Positions 1 through 8,337 of a DNA stretch of 64,000 bases are shown here, one piece after another; position 1 is the stretch's first letter, and every line of letters begins with the position of its first letter. The DNA is taken from contig DATNQD010000076.1 in assembly GCA_036702865.1 (NCBI GenBank), positions 1 to 64,000 on the forward strand, written 5' to 3'. The notes under the pieces were generated by a model. It was not told the origin of the DNA, did not search any database, and was given only the letters and a program-made list of their open reading frames with translations. Source of the stretch: Trichocoleus sp. (GTDB lineage Bacteria > Cyanobacteriota > Cyanobacteriia > Elainellales > Elainellaceae). Made by a program: the position numbers and the translations under genes.

Positions 1-49
1 CTGCGGTGTCTTCTGGAACTGGGGGAATGGGTTGGGGCTGCATGGACAT
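1..49 (-). CDS. IS1182-like transposase, N-terminal fragment (runs off left edge)
   Basis: Reading the minus strand from the ATG at 49 gives MSMQPQPIPPVPEDTA, open to the window edge. This proline-rich opening, PxP(I/V)PE(E/D)TA, resembles the start of IS1182-family transposases, whose next residues are usually RVA(R/K)AAFPKGN. Only 16 codons are visible, so it may be an intact insertion sequence or a relic. The family call comes from my memory of the N-terminal motif. Confidence 0.4.
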   Translation of the reverse strand, partial: MSMQPQPIPPVPEDTA

Positions 50-149
50 AATGCACCTCTGTTTAGCCATGTACCGTTACCCTTATCTTACGGAAGTCCA
101 GTTGCCTTGATTTTTCTCTGATGAATTCGCCAACGGTATCATTAGGGCT

Positions 150-1556
150 TTATTGCAGCAGAGGAAGCAGGCAGAGAAGCGAGCCGAGTAGAGCAAAGAT
201 TGGACGACAGCTCCAGGCAGGAAGATCAGTGGGTAGGCTGCGAAGCAAAGGTTGAGCCAGGTAATAGCCGATCGCCGCCAGCATCGTGCCTAGTAATATC
301 AGCCCAGCGTGGAGCAGCAAGACTGGAGAGATGCCAATAACACACAACATCGGCAGAGCCAAAATAACCCAGGCTTTGAGGATGTTTGCCAGGAGAAACC
401 CAATCTGAGAGAGATGCCAGTAATTTACAGGAGAGATGCCTGCGACTCCAATCACAGCGAGGTTGGCACTGTAAGCAAGGGTATAGGGATAAAGAAATTC
501 AGGGCGATCGAGCAGCACAAACAAGGTGAGCCAGAGCAGCCCGGCAGCACAAACGCTCAAAACAGAATAAATGTTGTGGACTCGCTCCCATTGTCGCGGA
601 TGAGTATCAGGATCAGTTGGTAGCCAGAGCATCATCTGACGTTCTGTGTCGCTGAGCGGCGACTGGTGCTGATCAATCCAGGGGACAAACAGCGGATAGG
701 TAATAAACAAAATACCAGGAGGAATAAACCATTGCCATCCACCGACTGCCCAGCTGAGATAGCCAATGAAAGCAACTCCCAGTAATGCACTATCATTCAG
801 CGTCGTTTTTTTGCGCCAGCACAGCACAAAGGCAACGAGAGCCAGCGTCACGAAGAGTCGCACCAGCAAATCAGGAACAGCCATTTCCAGGTGAGTTTTG
901 AGCAGGAGAAAGCCACCTAGGGGAATAAAAAGATTGTCTAAGCCCCGCCAAGCGATCGCCTCCAGCAACATGACGAGCAGACCCAGAATAATCGCAATTA
1001 AGAGGGTTTCAGCACGTCCGGTCTGGCTAAACAGCAACAGTGGCACATGGGCGCTGAAGAAAGCCACCATGAAGAAAGTAATAGAGCCTTCTGCACTTTT
1101 TTGCCCATCTGTTGTTTTGTAGTGCAGTCGCCCATAGCGCACTCCAATAATCGCCGCAACGGCATCTGCCAGCGTCAGGAGGAGCATGGGAATGATGTAC
1201 AGCAGCGGGTCAGATTGCGCCAACACAAAAATGAGGGCGATCGAGATCGGGAAGTAGATTTCACCCAGCGATTGCCGACCCACACCGCCCAAAACAGAGC
1301 CAAGCCGATCGCGCAGTGGCGCATAAAACTTGAGTAATCCCATCCAACCCACTGCCAGAACAGCCAGGATCACCACAGGCAAAGCAGAGTGAAACAACCA
1401 GGGAAAGCTGAGCGTAATTAGCCCCATGGAGACATGAAGCAGCTTACGGATCAATTCTGGGTGAGGAGCATAGCGACGCTGAATTAGTCGCAGCACTAAC
1501 ATCAGTCCGAGGAGGACAGTCAGAATAGAGAGGACGTTGAGCCAGTCATTTGGCAT
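150..1556 (-). CDS. Phytol/dolichol kinase-like integral membrane protein with C-terminal membrane extension
   Basis: A 468-aa, almost wholly hydrophobic protein with a dozen or so predicted membrane segments. The N-terminal half carries the marks of the SEC59/VTE5/phosphatidate-cytidylyltransferase superfamily: an early HPELIRKLLHVSMG helix and, near residues 130-165, DAVAAIIGVRYG followed by KSAEGS. Members use CTP to phosphorylate phytol or dolichol, or make CDP-lipids. Cyanobacterial phytol kinases are usually about half this length. The C-terminal half (from about residue 250) is a further set of membrane helices I cannot assign; a prenyl-phosphate kinase fused to it would be one reading. 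It is the last gene of the minus-strand cluster that starts with HMG-CoA reductase, but is separated from the preceding gene by 286 bp, so it may have its own promoter. Substrate unknown. Confidence 0.7.
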   Translation of the reverse strand: MPNDWLNVLSILTVLLGLMLVLRLIQRRYAPHPELIRKLLHVSMGLITLSFPWLFHSALPVVILAVLAVGWMGLLKFYAPLRDRLGSVLGGVGRQSLGEIYFPISIALIFVLAQSDPLLYIIPMLLLTLADAVAAIIGVRYGRLHYKTTDGQKSAEGSITFFMVAFFSAHVPLLLFSQTGRAETLLIAIILGLLVMLLEAIAWRGLDNLFIPLGGFLLLKTHLEMAVPDLLVRLFVTLALVAFVLCWRKKTTLNDSALLGVAFIGYLSWAVGGWQWFIPPGILFITYPLFVPWIDQHQSPLSDTERQMMLWLPTDPDTHPRQWERVHNIYSVLSVCAAGLLWLTLFVLLDRPEFLYPYTLAYSANLAVIGVAGISPVNYWHLSQIGFLLANILKAWVILALPMLCVIGISPVLLLHAGLILLGTMLAAIGYYLAQPLLRSLPTDLPAWSCRPIFALLGSLLCLLPLLQ

Positions 1557-1599
1557 GAATCAGCAGGGGGATGAGAGGATTGAAGCGATGAGTTTAAGT

Positions 1600-1746
1600 T
1601 TCCCAATTCTGCGACGTTTTGCAGTTCTTGAATCGACGGCACAAAACCTTTCTTGGTTCAGAAGCGATCGCACACTTGTCGAAACACTGAGCAATAAACT
1701 TGATATTGGAGAAGCTGAAGTAATTGCTTCAACCGCTTCACATACC
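1600..1746 (+). pseudogene. Relic of a DUF3368-type PIN-domain toxin
   Basis: The plus-strand frame through 1537-1830 contains SWFRSDRTLVETL followed by LDIGEAEVIASTAS. DUF3368 PIN toxins have the same order: a short W-x-V strand, S/N-DR-x-LV, then LDxGEAEAIALA. The sequence before and after does not continue as a PIN domain: the N-terminal Asp and the LLLDE segment are missing, and no antitoxin is seen. I read it as a decayed toxin–antitoxin fragment lying opposite to, and between, two genes of the lipid-like cluster. The alignment is from memory. Confidence 0.45.
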
Positions 1747-1842
1747 ACGATTAATAGTACCGAGGGAGTCCCCAGAATTGGAGGATTTAGGAGCCAACGC
1801 AGTCAGGAATTTCTGATTGGCAAAAGGTGAACAATGCCCACC

Positions 1843-2943
1843 CTACTCAATGATTTCTTCAACAATAAACGATCGATAGAAAAAGGCTTTATCTTGAGCA
1901 TGAAGGGTTTGAGCCAGATCAGGCAAAGATTTAAGCTGATGTTGCATTGTTTCAGGACGCGATCGAGGAGCCAACATATTCCAATATGCAAAACGTCCAC
2001 CTGTTCGTCCGGCTTTGACTAACCGCTGTAAGATTTGTTGATAATTGTCCTCAGAAAGATACTCAAAGATATCGCTGAGATTAAATCGATCGATCGAGGC
2101 TTCTCCGATCTGATTGAGAGAGTCTTCGACTGAGCAGCAATGCCATTCTAAGCGATCGAGATTTTGTCGGATCAGGTCAAAATTTTCCAGACGAAGCGAA
2201 TAGGGAAGTGCGGTTAAATGATGTCCCGTTAATATCCATTGCAGATAAGGATTTTCAGCAGGATTTAGTTGAGTTAATGCATATTGCGTGCGCTGAAAAA
2301 TGCGATCGGCAACCGTTCCTTCTACATATTTGAAGAAGCTCGGATCGCGTCCGGCTCGTCCCATGACAAAGCGCGAGAAAAAGAAGCGAAACATCAGTCG
2401 CCACCGCCAGGTATTCCACTTCTGGTCATAAAAAGCTTGTCGCTGTTCCAGCGTGCCACCTTGTAATAGTTGATAAATACGATCGGTACTGTGAACGAAG
2501 GGCAAAATTCGCTCCCGAAATAAAGCAAAATAGCGTTCAAATTTGCCTGCTGCCCCAATACCACGATCGATTTCGTCGGTGTGGTTGTCCCAAAAATACT
2601 GCGCTTCAGCAGAGAGCAAACTACGACAGCGTTGATAAAGCGTTTGGCGATTTTGTCCTGCTTTTGACCCCATCAACACCAGTAATTCCGAATGCTCTAG
2701 TTCTCGATAGGCAGCAACGCGCAGCGCTAAGCAAGCAAGCTGAGCCGGACTGAGATCAAGCGCAATCACCCGGTCTGGATTTTGGGTCAGCAGGGCTAAG
2801 GCGTTATCCCCAGCAGAGGCGATCGATAGACAAACATCTCCCGGCTGAATCTGCAAAGCCGTCAACAAAATATCGGCATCTTCCCAACATTGGGCATAGC
2901 GAATGCGAGAAAAATCGGCGCGATTACTGACTTCACTTCCCAT
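1843..2943 (-). CDS. DUF3419 / BtaA-like SAM-dependent 3-amino-3-carboxypropyl transferase
   Basis: A 366-aa protein. The N-terminus has the DUF3419 signature RYAQCWEDADILL followed by LSIASAGDNALALL (the SAM-binding glycine loop) and VIALDLSPAQLACL. BtaA, the known enzyme of this family, moves the aminocarboxypropyl group of SAM to diacylglycerol to begin betaine-lipid (DGTS) synthesis. The ending, with FNLSDIFEYLS and GRFAYWNMLAPR, also fits the family. No BtaB-type N-methyltransferase is in the window, so the product may stay unmethylated or the acceptor may differ. GGAG lies 7 bases before the ATG. It follows the GNAT gene by 12 bp and is probably co-transcribed with it. Cyanobacteria are not known for DGTS, so the substrate is open; context suggests a prenyl or ether lipid. 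Confidence 0.75.
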   Translation of the reverse strand: MGSEVSNRADFSRIRYAQCWEDADILLTALQIQPGDVCLSIASAGDNALALLTQNPDRVIALDLSPAQLACLALRVAAYRELEHSELLVLMGSKAGQNRQTLYQRCRSLLSAEAQYFWDNHTDEIDRGIGAAGKFERYFALFRERILPFVHSTDRIYQLLQGGTLEQRQAFYDQKWNTWRWRLMFRFFFSRFVMGRAGRDPSFFKYVEGTVADRIFQRTQYALTQLNPAENPYLQWILTGHHLTALPYSLRLENFDLIRQNLDRLEWHCCSVEDSLNQIGEASIDRFNLSDIFEYLSEDNYQQILQRLVKAGRTGGRFAYWNMLAPRSRPETMQHQLKSLPDLAQTLHAQDKAFFYRSFIVEEIIE

Positions 2944-2955
2944 GAAACCGCTCCG

Positions 2956-3474
2956 TTAAACGTCCAAAAAATAGGCTGGATAGTTTACTGTTCCCTCAAC
3001 CTGACTCAACGCATCAGGAGAAAGGGCTTTCACCATAAAAGCCTCGTCTGGAACCTCAAATGGAGCCTGAATCCCATAGCGACTCGCAGGCTCAAATCCA
3101 AACCGTTTGTAGTAGTGAGGATGCCCTAAGACAATGACGATCGCCTGCCCTAAAGCGTGACACTGCGCCAATCCCACCTGAATTAATTGGCTACCAATTC
3201 CCTGCTTTTGCTGAAGAGGGGTGACTGCCAGGGGAGCCAGTGCCAGTGCTGAAACCGGATGCGTTACCGTTTCAATTGTGATTTTGCTGAAGAGAATATG
3301 CCCAACCACCTCTTGATATTTTGCAACGATCGACAATTCCGGCACAAAATTGGCAGAAATCCGAATGCGATCGATTAGATCTGCTTCGTTCGACCGACCA
3401 AATGCAGCAGTGACGGCTGCGCGGATCTGGGGAATATCGGCTGAGGATTCAGCAGCAAAGGTTAGGGAATTCAT
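2956..3474 (-). CDS. GNAT-family N-acetyltransferase (YhbS-like)
   Basis: A 172-aa single-domain acetyltransferase. The acetyl-CoA loop is visible as APLAVTPLQQKQGIGSQLIQVGL, with Q-x-x-G-I-G at about residues 94-99, followed by the strand VIVLGHPHYYKRFGFEPA typical of the YhbS/COG3153 group. The ATG overlaps the stop of the upstream dikinase gene (ATGA), so the two are translationally coupled. The substrate is not predictable. Placed between a dikinase and a BtaA-like enzyme, it may modify an amine or hydroxyl of the cluster's product, but that is inference. Confidence 0.8.
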   Translation of the reverse strand: MNSLTFAAESSADIPQIRAAVTAAFGRSNEADLIDRIRISANFVPELSIVAKYQEVVGHILFSKITIETVTHPVSALALAPLAVTPLQQKQGIGSQLIQVGLAQCHALGQAIVIVLGHPHYYKRFGFEPASRYGIQAPFEVPDEAFMVKALSPDALSQVEGTVNYPAYFLDV

Positions 3475-6068
3475 CGTAATTGCGCGATCTGATCGGCTTG
3501 GGAGGCATCAGAAAAGGGAGGTTCAATTCGCTGCACGATGCCTGTACTTCCATTCATTTCCACCCAATCGCCATCCTGAAGCCACTGAGTCACACCTGAA
3601 ATCGAGACGATCGCCGGAATACCCATTTCACGGGAGACGATCGCGGAATGAGAGAGTAGACTGCCTCGCTCCACCAGCAACCCAGCCGCCGCCGGAAATA
3701 GCATAATCCAACCAGGGTCAGTCCGTTCTGCCACCAGGATACAGCCCTGCTGCAAGACTGCGTTTTTGGGATCAGTAATCACTTGAACGGGAGCACGTAC
3801 AATCCCAGGACAGCAGCCAATTCCTTGCAGTGATTGGTCTGAAGTGGGTGAAATTTGCAGTTTGTCTGGAATCACTTCAGCAAGCGGATGAACCGCACCG
3901 TGAGTCGAAAAGCGATCGGGTGGGGCAGGCAGTTGGCGGTAGGTTTCAAATTCTGCCTGTCGAATTGCTGCTAATTCACTGAGCTTTATGCAGGTGGCTG
4001 TGCCGTCGATCGTGCCCAAAATTTCGTCTAGTTCCAGGTAGAAAATATCTCTGGGATGCTTCAGCAAATCCGCTGCATAAAACCGTTTCCCAAGTTCCAC
4101 CATAATCCGCCGGACACGACCAAAAACCCTGGTTCGCTCAAACCGCAAATTCTCTCGATCGCGCACTCTTGCTCTGGCATTCTGCAACACCCAACCAAAC
4201 AAAAAGCGTCGTAGCGGATAGCTTTTGAACGACTGGCGCACCTTCTCTTCTGCCTGCTGCCGGAGATTAACCTCTGCCCTCTGCCCCCTGGCCCCTGCGC
4301 CCCCGCTTCTCGCTAACTGCCCGATCGATCGCAGCAGCAACAGCGGCTCATCCTGTAAAGTTGCACTTTCGAGCTTCAGTTCTTCCAGGCACCGATCGCC
4401 AAACTTCTCTAAATAAGCCTGGTATTGGGCATAAAATTCAGGAATCTTGGCAATGTCAGACTGGATTTGCGGCAGCAAACCTTCACAGAGCAGCGCGATC
4501 GTTTTGGGGTAGGGCGCGATCGTTTCTGCCATCTGGATCATGCGTTGGGCAGGTTCTGCGCTGATCATGCCACCTTCGCCGCTAATCAAATCATTTTGCA
4601 GCGTTCCATCTTGGTCATCGCACCATTTCACTGTCAACTTTCGCAGCACCCCATAAAAAATCATGGCGAAGAAATCGTTCACCAGAGGCGCATCCCAGCG
4701 AGTCAAAAGCTGGCGTTCTAGATCGTGATAGTAATGAGCTAGCTCATCCGATCGCATGTCTGCCAAATCAGATAGAGGTAGAGCAAGCGCGCGATCGAGT
4801 CGCTGATAAAACTCACGAATTTGATGCGGCAATGTCAAATTGTTTTTTACTAGCCCGATCAGCGTTTGGGCAAGGTGGAGACTGTCTTGTAGTTTGTCGC
4901 CCAAACTGGCAGTCACGACTTCAGCAGCAACTTCGGCAGAAAGCTCTTCTTTCACGCCCATCATCTGTTCCATGAAGCGGCGGTTGACGGTGAATCCGGG
5001 CAACAGTGCCAGCACCCGATACCAGCTCAGTAGATTGTAGTAAATTCGTCCGCGCAGCAGCCCCAACATTTGGCGAAAGGTCGTGTCCTGTTGGGCGATC
5101 GTCTTTTCGGGCACGCCCATCAATCGGCAGAACTGGCGGTAAACCGCTTCATAAGCCCGACGCGCAAAGGAGAAAGTCAGCGGCGTTGTGATCCCACCAT
5201 AGCTTTCCGCAATGTTGCTGTTGTCCCAGAGGTTCAATCTGCCATCTGGATCGGGCAGTTGTGCCAGCGCAGTAATGGGACGGGATTGCAACAAATAAAC
5301 CTGATGATCCTCGATCGCCCATTCAATATCTTGAGGACGGTGAAAAAACTGGGCAGTCTGACGGGCAAGTGCTGCGATCGACTTGATTTGTTCATCGCTC
5401 AGCAGAGGTTCAGCCTCAAGGATTTGGCGCGTCAGAATTTTGCCAGCCCGATCGACCTCATACGTATCTGCATCGGCAGCCCCCGACACCAGCGCATCGC
5501 CCAATCCGCGCACCGCAGAGACGATCGCAACGCTTCGCTGTCCTGTAATGGGGTTGGCACTAAAGGCAACTCCAGCAAACTCCGCTTTCACCATGCGCTG
5601 AATCAGGACGGCAGGCGGTTGAGGCAGAGCGTTGAGCTGATGCTCTTTTCGGTAAGCAAAAATCCGATCGCTAAAGCCCGATCGCCAAACCTCCACCACT
5701 TTCTCAGCCACCTGATCCACAGGCACACTCAAAAAGCTCTCTAGCTGTCCGGCAAAGGAATGAGTTACGCCATCTTCATCCAAAGCAGACGAGCGCACTG
5801 CCAACAATTCTCCCTCTGGGCAAAGCGCTGCCAGAGCCTCAGCCAGTTCTGCCGCAATTGAATCCCTCAGCTTGACCTGTTCCAGGGCAGCCATGAAGTC
5901 TGTGTGTGAGGATCGATCGATTGCCGTCAAACTCGCCGCAAACGCCGCAGGTAAGACCACGATCCAATCGGGAATCAGAACATTTTGCCCTAAAGCCGCT
6001 AACGCACTCGCTTTTCCGCCAAATTGGGTGAGGTCGATCGAATCATTGGGTCGGATTACATATTTCAT
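3471..6068 (-). CDS. PEP-synthase-like ATP-dependent dikinase (rifampin-phosphotransferase-like layout)
   Basis: An 865-aa protein. An N-terminal ATP-grasp domain of the PPDK_N type (about residues 1-270) shows GGKASALAAL, VRSSALDEDG, then FAGQLESFL and ending QDIEWAIE. A long, family-variable middle follows (about 280-770), then a C-terminal swivelling phosphohistidine domain with GSLLSHSAIVSREMGIPAIV, where the His after S-L-L-S would carry phosphate. The PEP/pyruvate barrel of true PEP synthase is absent, so this is not a gluconeogenic enzyme. The layout is that of rifampin phosphotransferase: ATP is split to AMP and phosphate while the His passes phosphate to a substrate held by the variable region. 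In this cluster a prenyl or lipid hydroxyl is a reasonable guess. Its start lies 9 bp after UbiA and its stop overlaps the GNAT start. Confidence 0.75.
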   Translation of the reverse strand: MKYVIRPNDSIDLTQFGGKASALAALGQNVLIPDWIVVLPAAFAASLTAIDRSSHTDFMAALEQVKLRDSIAAELAEALAALCPEGELLAVRSSALDEDGVTHSFAGQLESFLSVPVDQVAEKVVEVWRSGFSDRIFAYRKEHQLNALPQPPAVLIQRMVKAEFAGVAFSANPITGQRSVAIVSAVRGLGDALVSGAADADTYEVDRAGKILTRQILEAEPLLSDEQIKSIAALARQTAQFFHRPQDIEWAIEDHQVYLLQSRPITALAQLPDPDGRLNLWDNSNIAESYGGITTPLTFSFARRAYEAVYRQFCRLMGVPEKTIAQQDTTFRQMLGLLRGRIYYNLLSWYRVLALLPGFTVNRRFMEQMMGVKEELSAEVAAEVVTASLGDKLQDSLHLAQTLIGLVKNNLTLPHQIREFYQRLDRALALPLSDLADMRSDELAHYYHDLERQLLTRWDAPLVNDFFAMIFYGVLRKLTVKWCDDQDGTLQNDLISGEGGMISAEPAQRMIQMAETIAPYPKTIALLCEGLLPQIQSDIAKIPEFYAQYQAYLEKFGDRCLEELKLESATLQDEPLLLLRSIGQLARSGGAGARGQRAEVNLRQQAEEKVRQSFKSYPLRRFLFGWVLQNARARVRDRENLRFERTRVFGRVRRIMVELGKRFYAADLLKHPRDIFYLELDEILGTIDGTATCIKLSELAAIRQAEFETYRQLPAPPDRFSTHGAVHPLAEVIPDKLQISPTSDQSLQGIGCCPGIVRAPVQVITDPKNAVLQQGCILVAERTDPGWIMLFPAAAGLLVERGSLLSHSAIVSREMGIPAIVSISGVTQWLQDGDWVEMNGSTGIVQRIEPPFSDASQADQIAQLR

Positions 6069-6077
6069 AGCAGCCCA

Positions 6078-6989
6078 TCACCCTAAAAATAACGGCACAA
6101 TTCCCACGCTTAAATAAACCAGCAACGTCCAGATTCCAGACAGCGTTTCAAACCAGTTTGCCCAAGCCGTCACCGGACAAGCCAAAAACCGCCACGCGAC
6201 CAGCACTGATCCAGGCAGCAACAGCAGCAGCACAAATGCCGTTGGAACGACAAAGTTAATCTGGGTTGCCGCTCCGAGCGCACACAACGCCAACAGCCAC
6301 ACCACCGTTAACCAAACAATGACTGCCCGTTGCTTGCCCCAAAGAACCGTATAGGTTTCAACACCAGTTTCTTCATCCTGGGGGGCACGAATTTTGCGCC
6401 CGATTTCGATCGTCAGCGACACAAACCAACTGATGAACAGAAACCAGATGAGTCCAGTTGCAGGTGTATCCCCGGTTACGAACCATTCACAAGCAGTCGC
6501 ATACAATGCCATTAGCGGCATGATGACGGCATGACTCAGCAGATAAGCGATCGGGTGAGCCTTGAGCCAGTGAGACACAAAGAACTCCTTGCTCATTAAG
6601 CCCAAATATCCCCAGACCAGCAACAGCAGCAGCACCAACGGCAAGCCGATCGCCCAAGCCAGCCCGAACTGCACAACTGCAGCCCCCAGCCCCAGCAGTC
6701 CCAACTCTGACAGCGTCACCAGCCCACGCGGAACCGGACGATAAGGACGATACTGAGCATCCTCTGCAAAATCCTTAAACTCATCAGCAATTCGCAGCTG
6801 TAGGAAAAACAGAAACAGCGTCAGAAAAGCAACCAGAGCCGGACGAATCAGCAAATCGATCGATCGATCACCCAGCCCCCCATGCAATAACAACGCATAT
6901 CCCACTGCCGAAAGGCTAAACACCGCAATCAGCAGCCCATGCTTAAAAACCGGAAACCGTTCCCGCTGATAAACCCACCACCGATTCAT
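6078..6989 (-). CDS. UbiA-family prenyltransferase
   Basis: A 303-aa membrane protein with about eight to nine helices. The first aspartate motif is QLRIADEFKDFAED (about residues 85-98), followed by YRPYRPVPRG, the conserved substrate-binding stretch of UbiA enzymes. The second acidic motif is in GRKIRAPQDEETGVETY (about residues 207-223). UbiA proteins join a prenyl diphosphate to an acceptor, such as an aromatic ring, chlorophyllide, or geranylgeranylglyceryl phosphate in archaeal lipids. The sequence does not look like HemeO synthase, and the acceptor cannot be read. It lies 52 bp after HMG-CoA reductase and 9 bp before the dikinase, so it is probably in the same operon. Confidence 0.8.
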   Translation of the reverse strand: MNRWWVYQRERFPVFKHGLLIAVFSLSAVGYALLLHGGLGDRSIDLLIRPALVAFLTLFLFFLQLRIADEFKDFAEDAQYRPYRPVPRGLVTLSELGLLGLGAAVVQFGLAWAIGLPLVLLLLLVWGYLGLMSKEFFVSHWLKAHPIAYLLSHAVIMPLMALYATACEWFVTGDTPATGLIWFLFISWFVSLTIEIGRKIRAPQDEETGVETYTVLWGKQRAVIVWLTVVWLLALCALGAATQINFVVPTAFVLLLLLPGSVLVAWRFLACPVTAWANWFETLSGIWTLLVYLSVGIVPLFLG

Positions 6990-7041
6990 ATCTCACAGCC
7001 ACTCTTGATGACACTTCTCCTCTCACCCACGCTCCGCGTCT

Positions 7042-8337
7042 CTATTCTCCCTTCCCTCTCGCCAATCGCTGATGTGCTTTCGTAAACTCCCCCGAACTCA
7101 GCGCCCCAATAATGGATAGCTCTCCAGCAAGCAGTAGCCCAGCGCAAACTTCGGCAAAGGCTCTCGCATGACCCGCACCCGCTAATCCTAAGATCTTGAG
7201 ACAGGCTTGCTGACTGGGTAATCCGGTTCCTCCTCCCACTGTACCGACAATCAGATTTGGCAGCGTGACCGAGGCATAAAGTGATTCCTCGACAACTTCA
7301 AAGCGCGTGACGCCGATCGCGGATTCTGCAACGCAAGCCGCATCTTGACCGCAAGCAATATAAAGAGCCGCTAACCCGTTGGCATAGTGCCCCTGCACAC
7401 CGATCGTCCCGCTCAAAGTACCACCCAGAGCCGACATTCGCCAATAGTTCACCATTTGTTCTGGGGAAGTGTGAAGCCGCTTTTGCACCAGTTCGGCGGG
7501 TAGCGTCACTTCTGCTGTCACTTTTTTGCCCCGCACTGAAACAAAAGACTGGGCACTGGCTTTCTTGTCGCCAGACAGGTTTGCTTCGACAAAATAGTAC
7601 TGCGGCTGAATTGGAGTGTTTGCCTGAATGTAGCCACAGATGGCTTGCGTAGCGATCGTCACCATATTTTGTCCGGCAGCATCTCCGGTGGTGAACTGAA
7701 AATCGAGATAAACATGGTTGCCCTCGACCGTCAGCCGCATGTCGGTTAGCTTGCCATAGCGAGTGGTTGATTCAGCACACTGTTTAAAGTGATCCTGGTG
7801 ATCGATCGCCCAGACCATGAACTTACCGACTTCCTGCAAATTCCGAAATGCAAAGCCCGGTGTCCGGCTAACCCCTTCATTTAAAAGCATTGCCGCACAG
7901 CCACCAACCTCTGAAATGAGTTGTGCACCGCGACTATAAGAAGCAACTAGCGCCGCCTCAGTCGTTGCCAGCGGAATATAGTAGTCACCTTGAGCAAACA
8001 AGCCATTGACGCGCAGCGGACCCGCAATTCCCACCGGAATTTTTACAGTTCCAATAAAATTCTCAATATTGCGGCGATAGCACTCCATTTGTGCTAGAGT
8101 TTCTGGGTCTGCGAGGGCTGTCTGCGTTTCATCTGATACTGGAAGAAGTTGCCAGCGTTTCGCAATGGCTTCTGGGGTCAGTCTGGAACCACCTGGCATT
8201 TTGGACGATGGCTCGGTTTGCTTTGCCGATAACCGTTGCGCCAATAATTCGATCGCTGCTGCTTCAGAGGATTCAGCCAAACCACCTTGTAAGAGTTGGT
8301 TGATGTAGAGACTGGCATGGCGGTAGTGAGTTGACAT
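7042..8337 (-). CDS. hmgA: Class I hydroxymethylglutaryl-CoA reductase
   Basis: A 431-aa soluble HMG-CoA reductase, which would reduce HMG-CoA to mevalonate with NADPH. The class I motifs are all there: ENFIGTVKIPVGIAGPL, the catalytic Glu in TTEAALVAS (E127), GDAAGQNM of the cofactor site, the catalytic Lys in SGDKKAS (K258/259), GQD (D332), GTVGGGTGLPSQ and the terminal His in TKAHQRLARG (H422). It has no membrane domain, like archaeal enzymes. The start follows AGGAA at good spacing. It is the first gene of the minus-strand cluster, ahead of UbiA. Cyanobacteria rely on the MEP pathway, and no HMG-CoA synthase, mevalonate kinase or decarboxylase is in this window. Either those lie elsewhere, or the enzyme feeds a dedicated product or acts on a related thioester. 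Confidence 0.92.
   Translation of the reverse strand: MSTHYRHASLYINQLLQGGLAESSEAAAIELLAQRLSAKQTEPSSKMPGGSRLTPEAIAKRWQLLPVSDETQTALADPETLAQMECYRRNIENFIGTVKIPVGIAGPLRVNGLFAQGDYYIPLATTEAALVASYSRGAQLISEVGGCAAMLLNEGVSRTPGFAFRNLQEVGKFMVWAIDHQDHFKQCAESTTRYGKLTDMRLTVEGNHVYLDFQFTTGDAAGQNMVTIATQAICGYIQANTPIQPQYYFVEANLSGDKKASAQSFVSVRGKKVTAEVTLPAELVQKRLHTSPEQMVNYWRMSALGGTLSGTIGVQGHYANGLAALYIACGQDAACVAESAIGVTRFEVVEESLYASVTLPNLIVGTVGGGTGLPSQQACLKILGLAGAGHARAFAEVCAGLLLAGELSIIGALSSGEFTKAHQRLARGKGE

Noticed and set aside
5070-5744. 224-codon plus-strand frame
   Set aside because: It lies antisense inside the dikinase gene, has no domain-like pattern and reflects the codon bias of the opposite strand.
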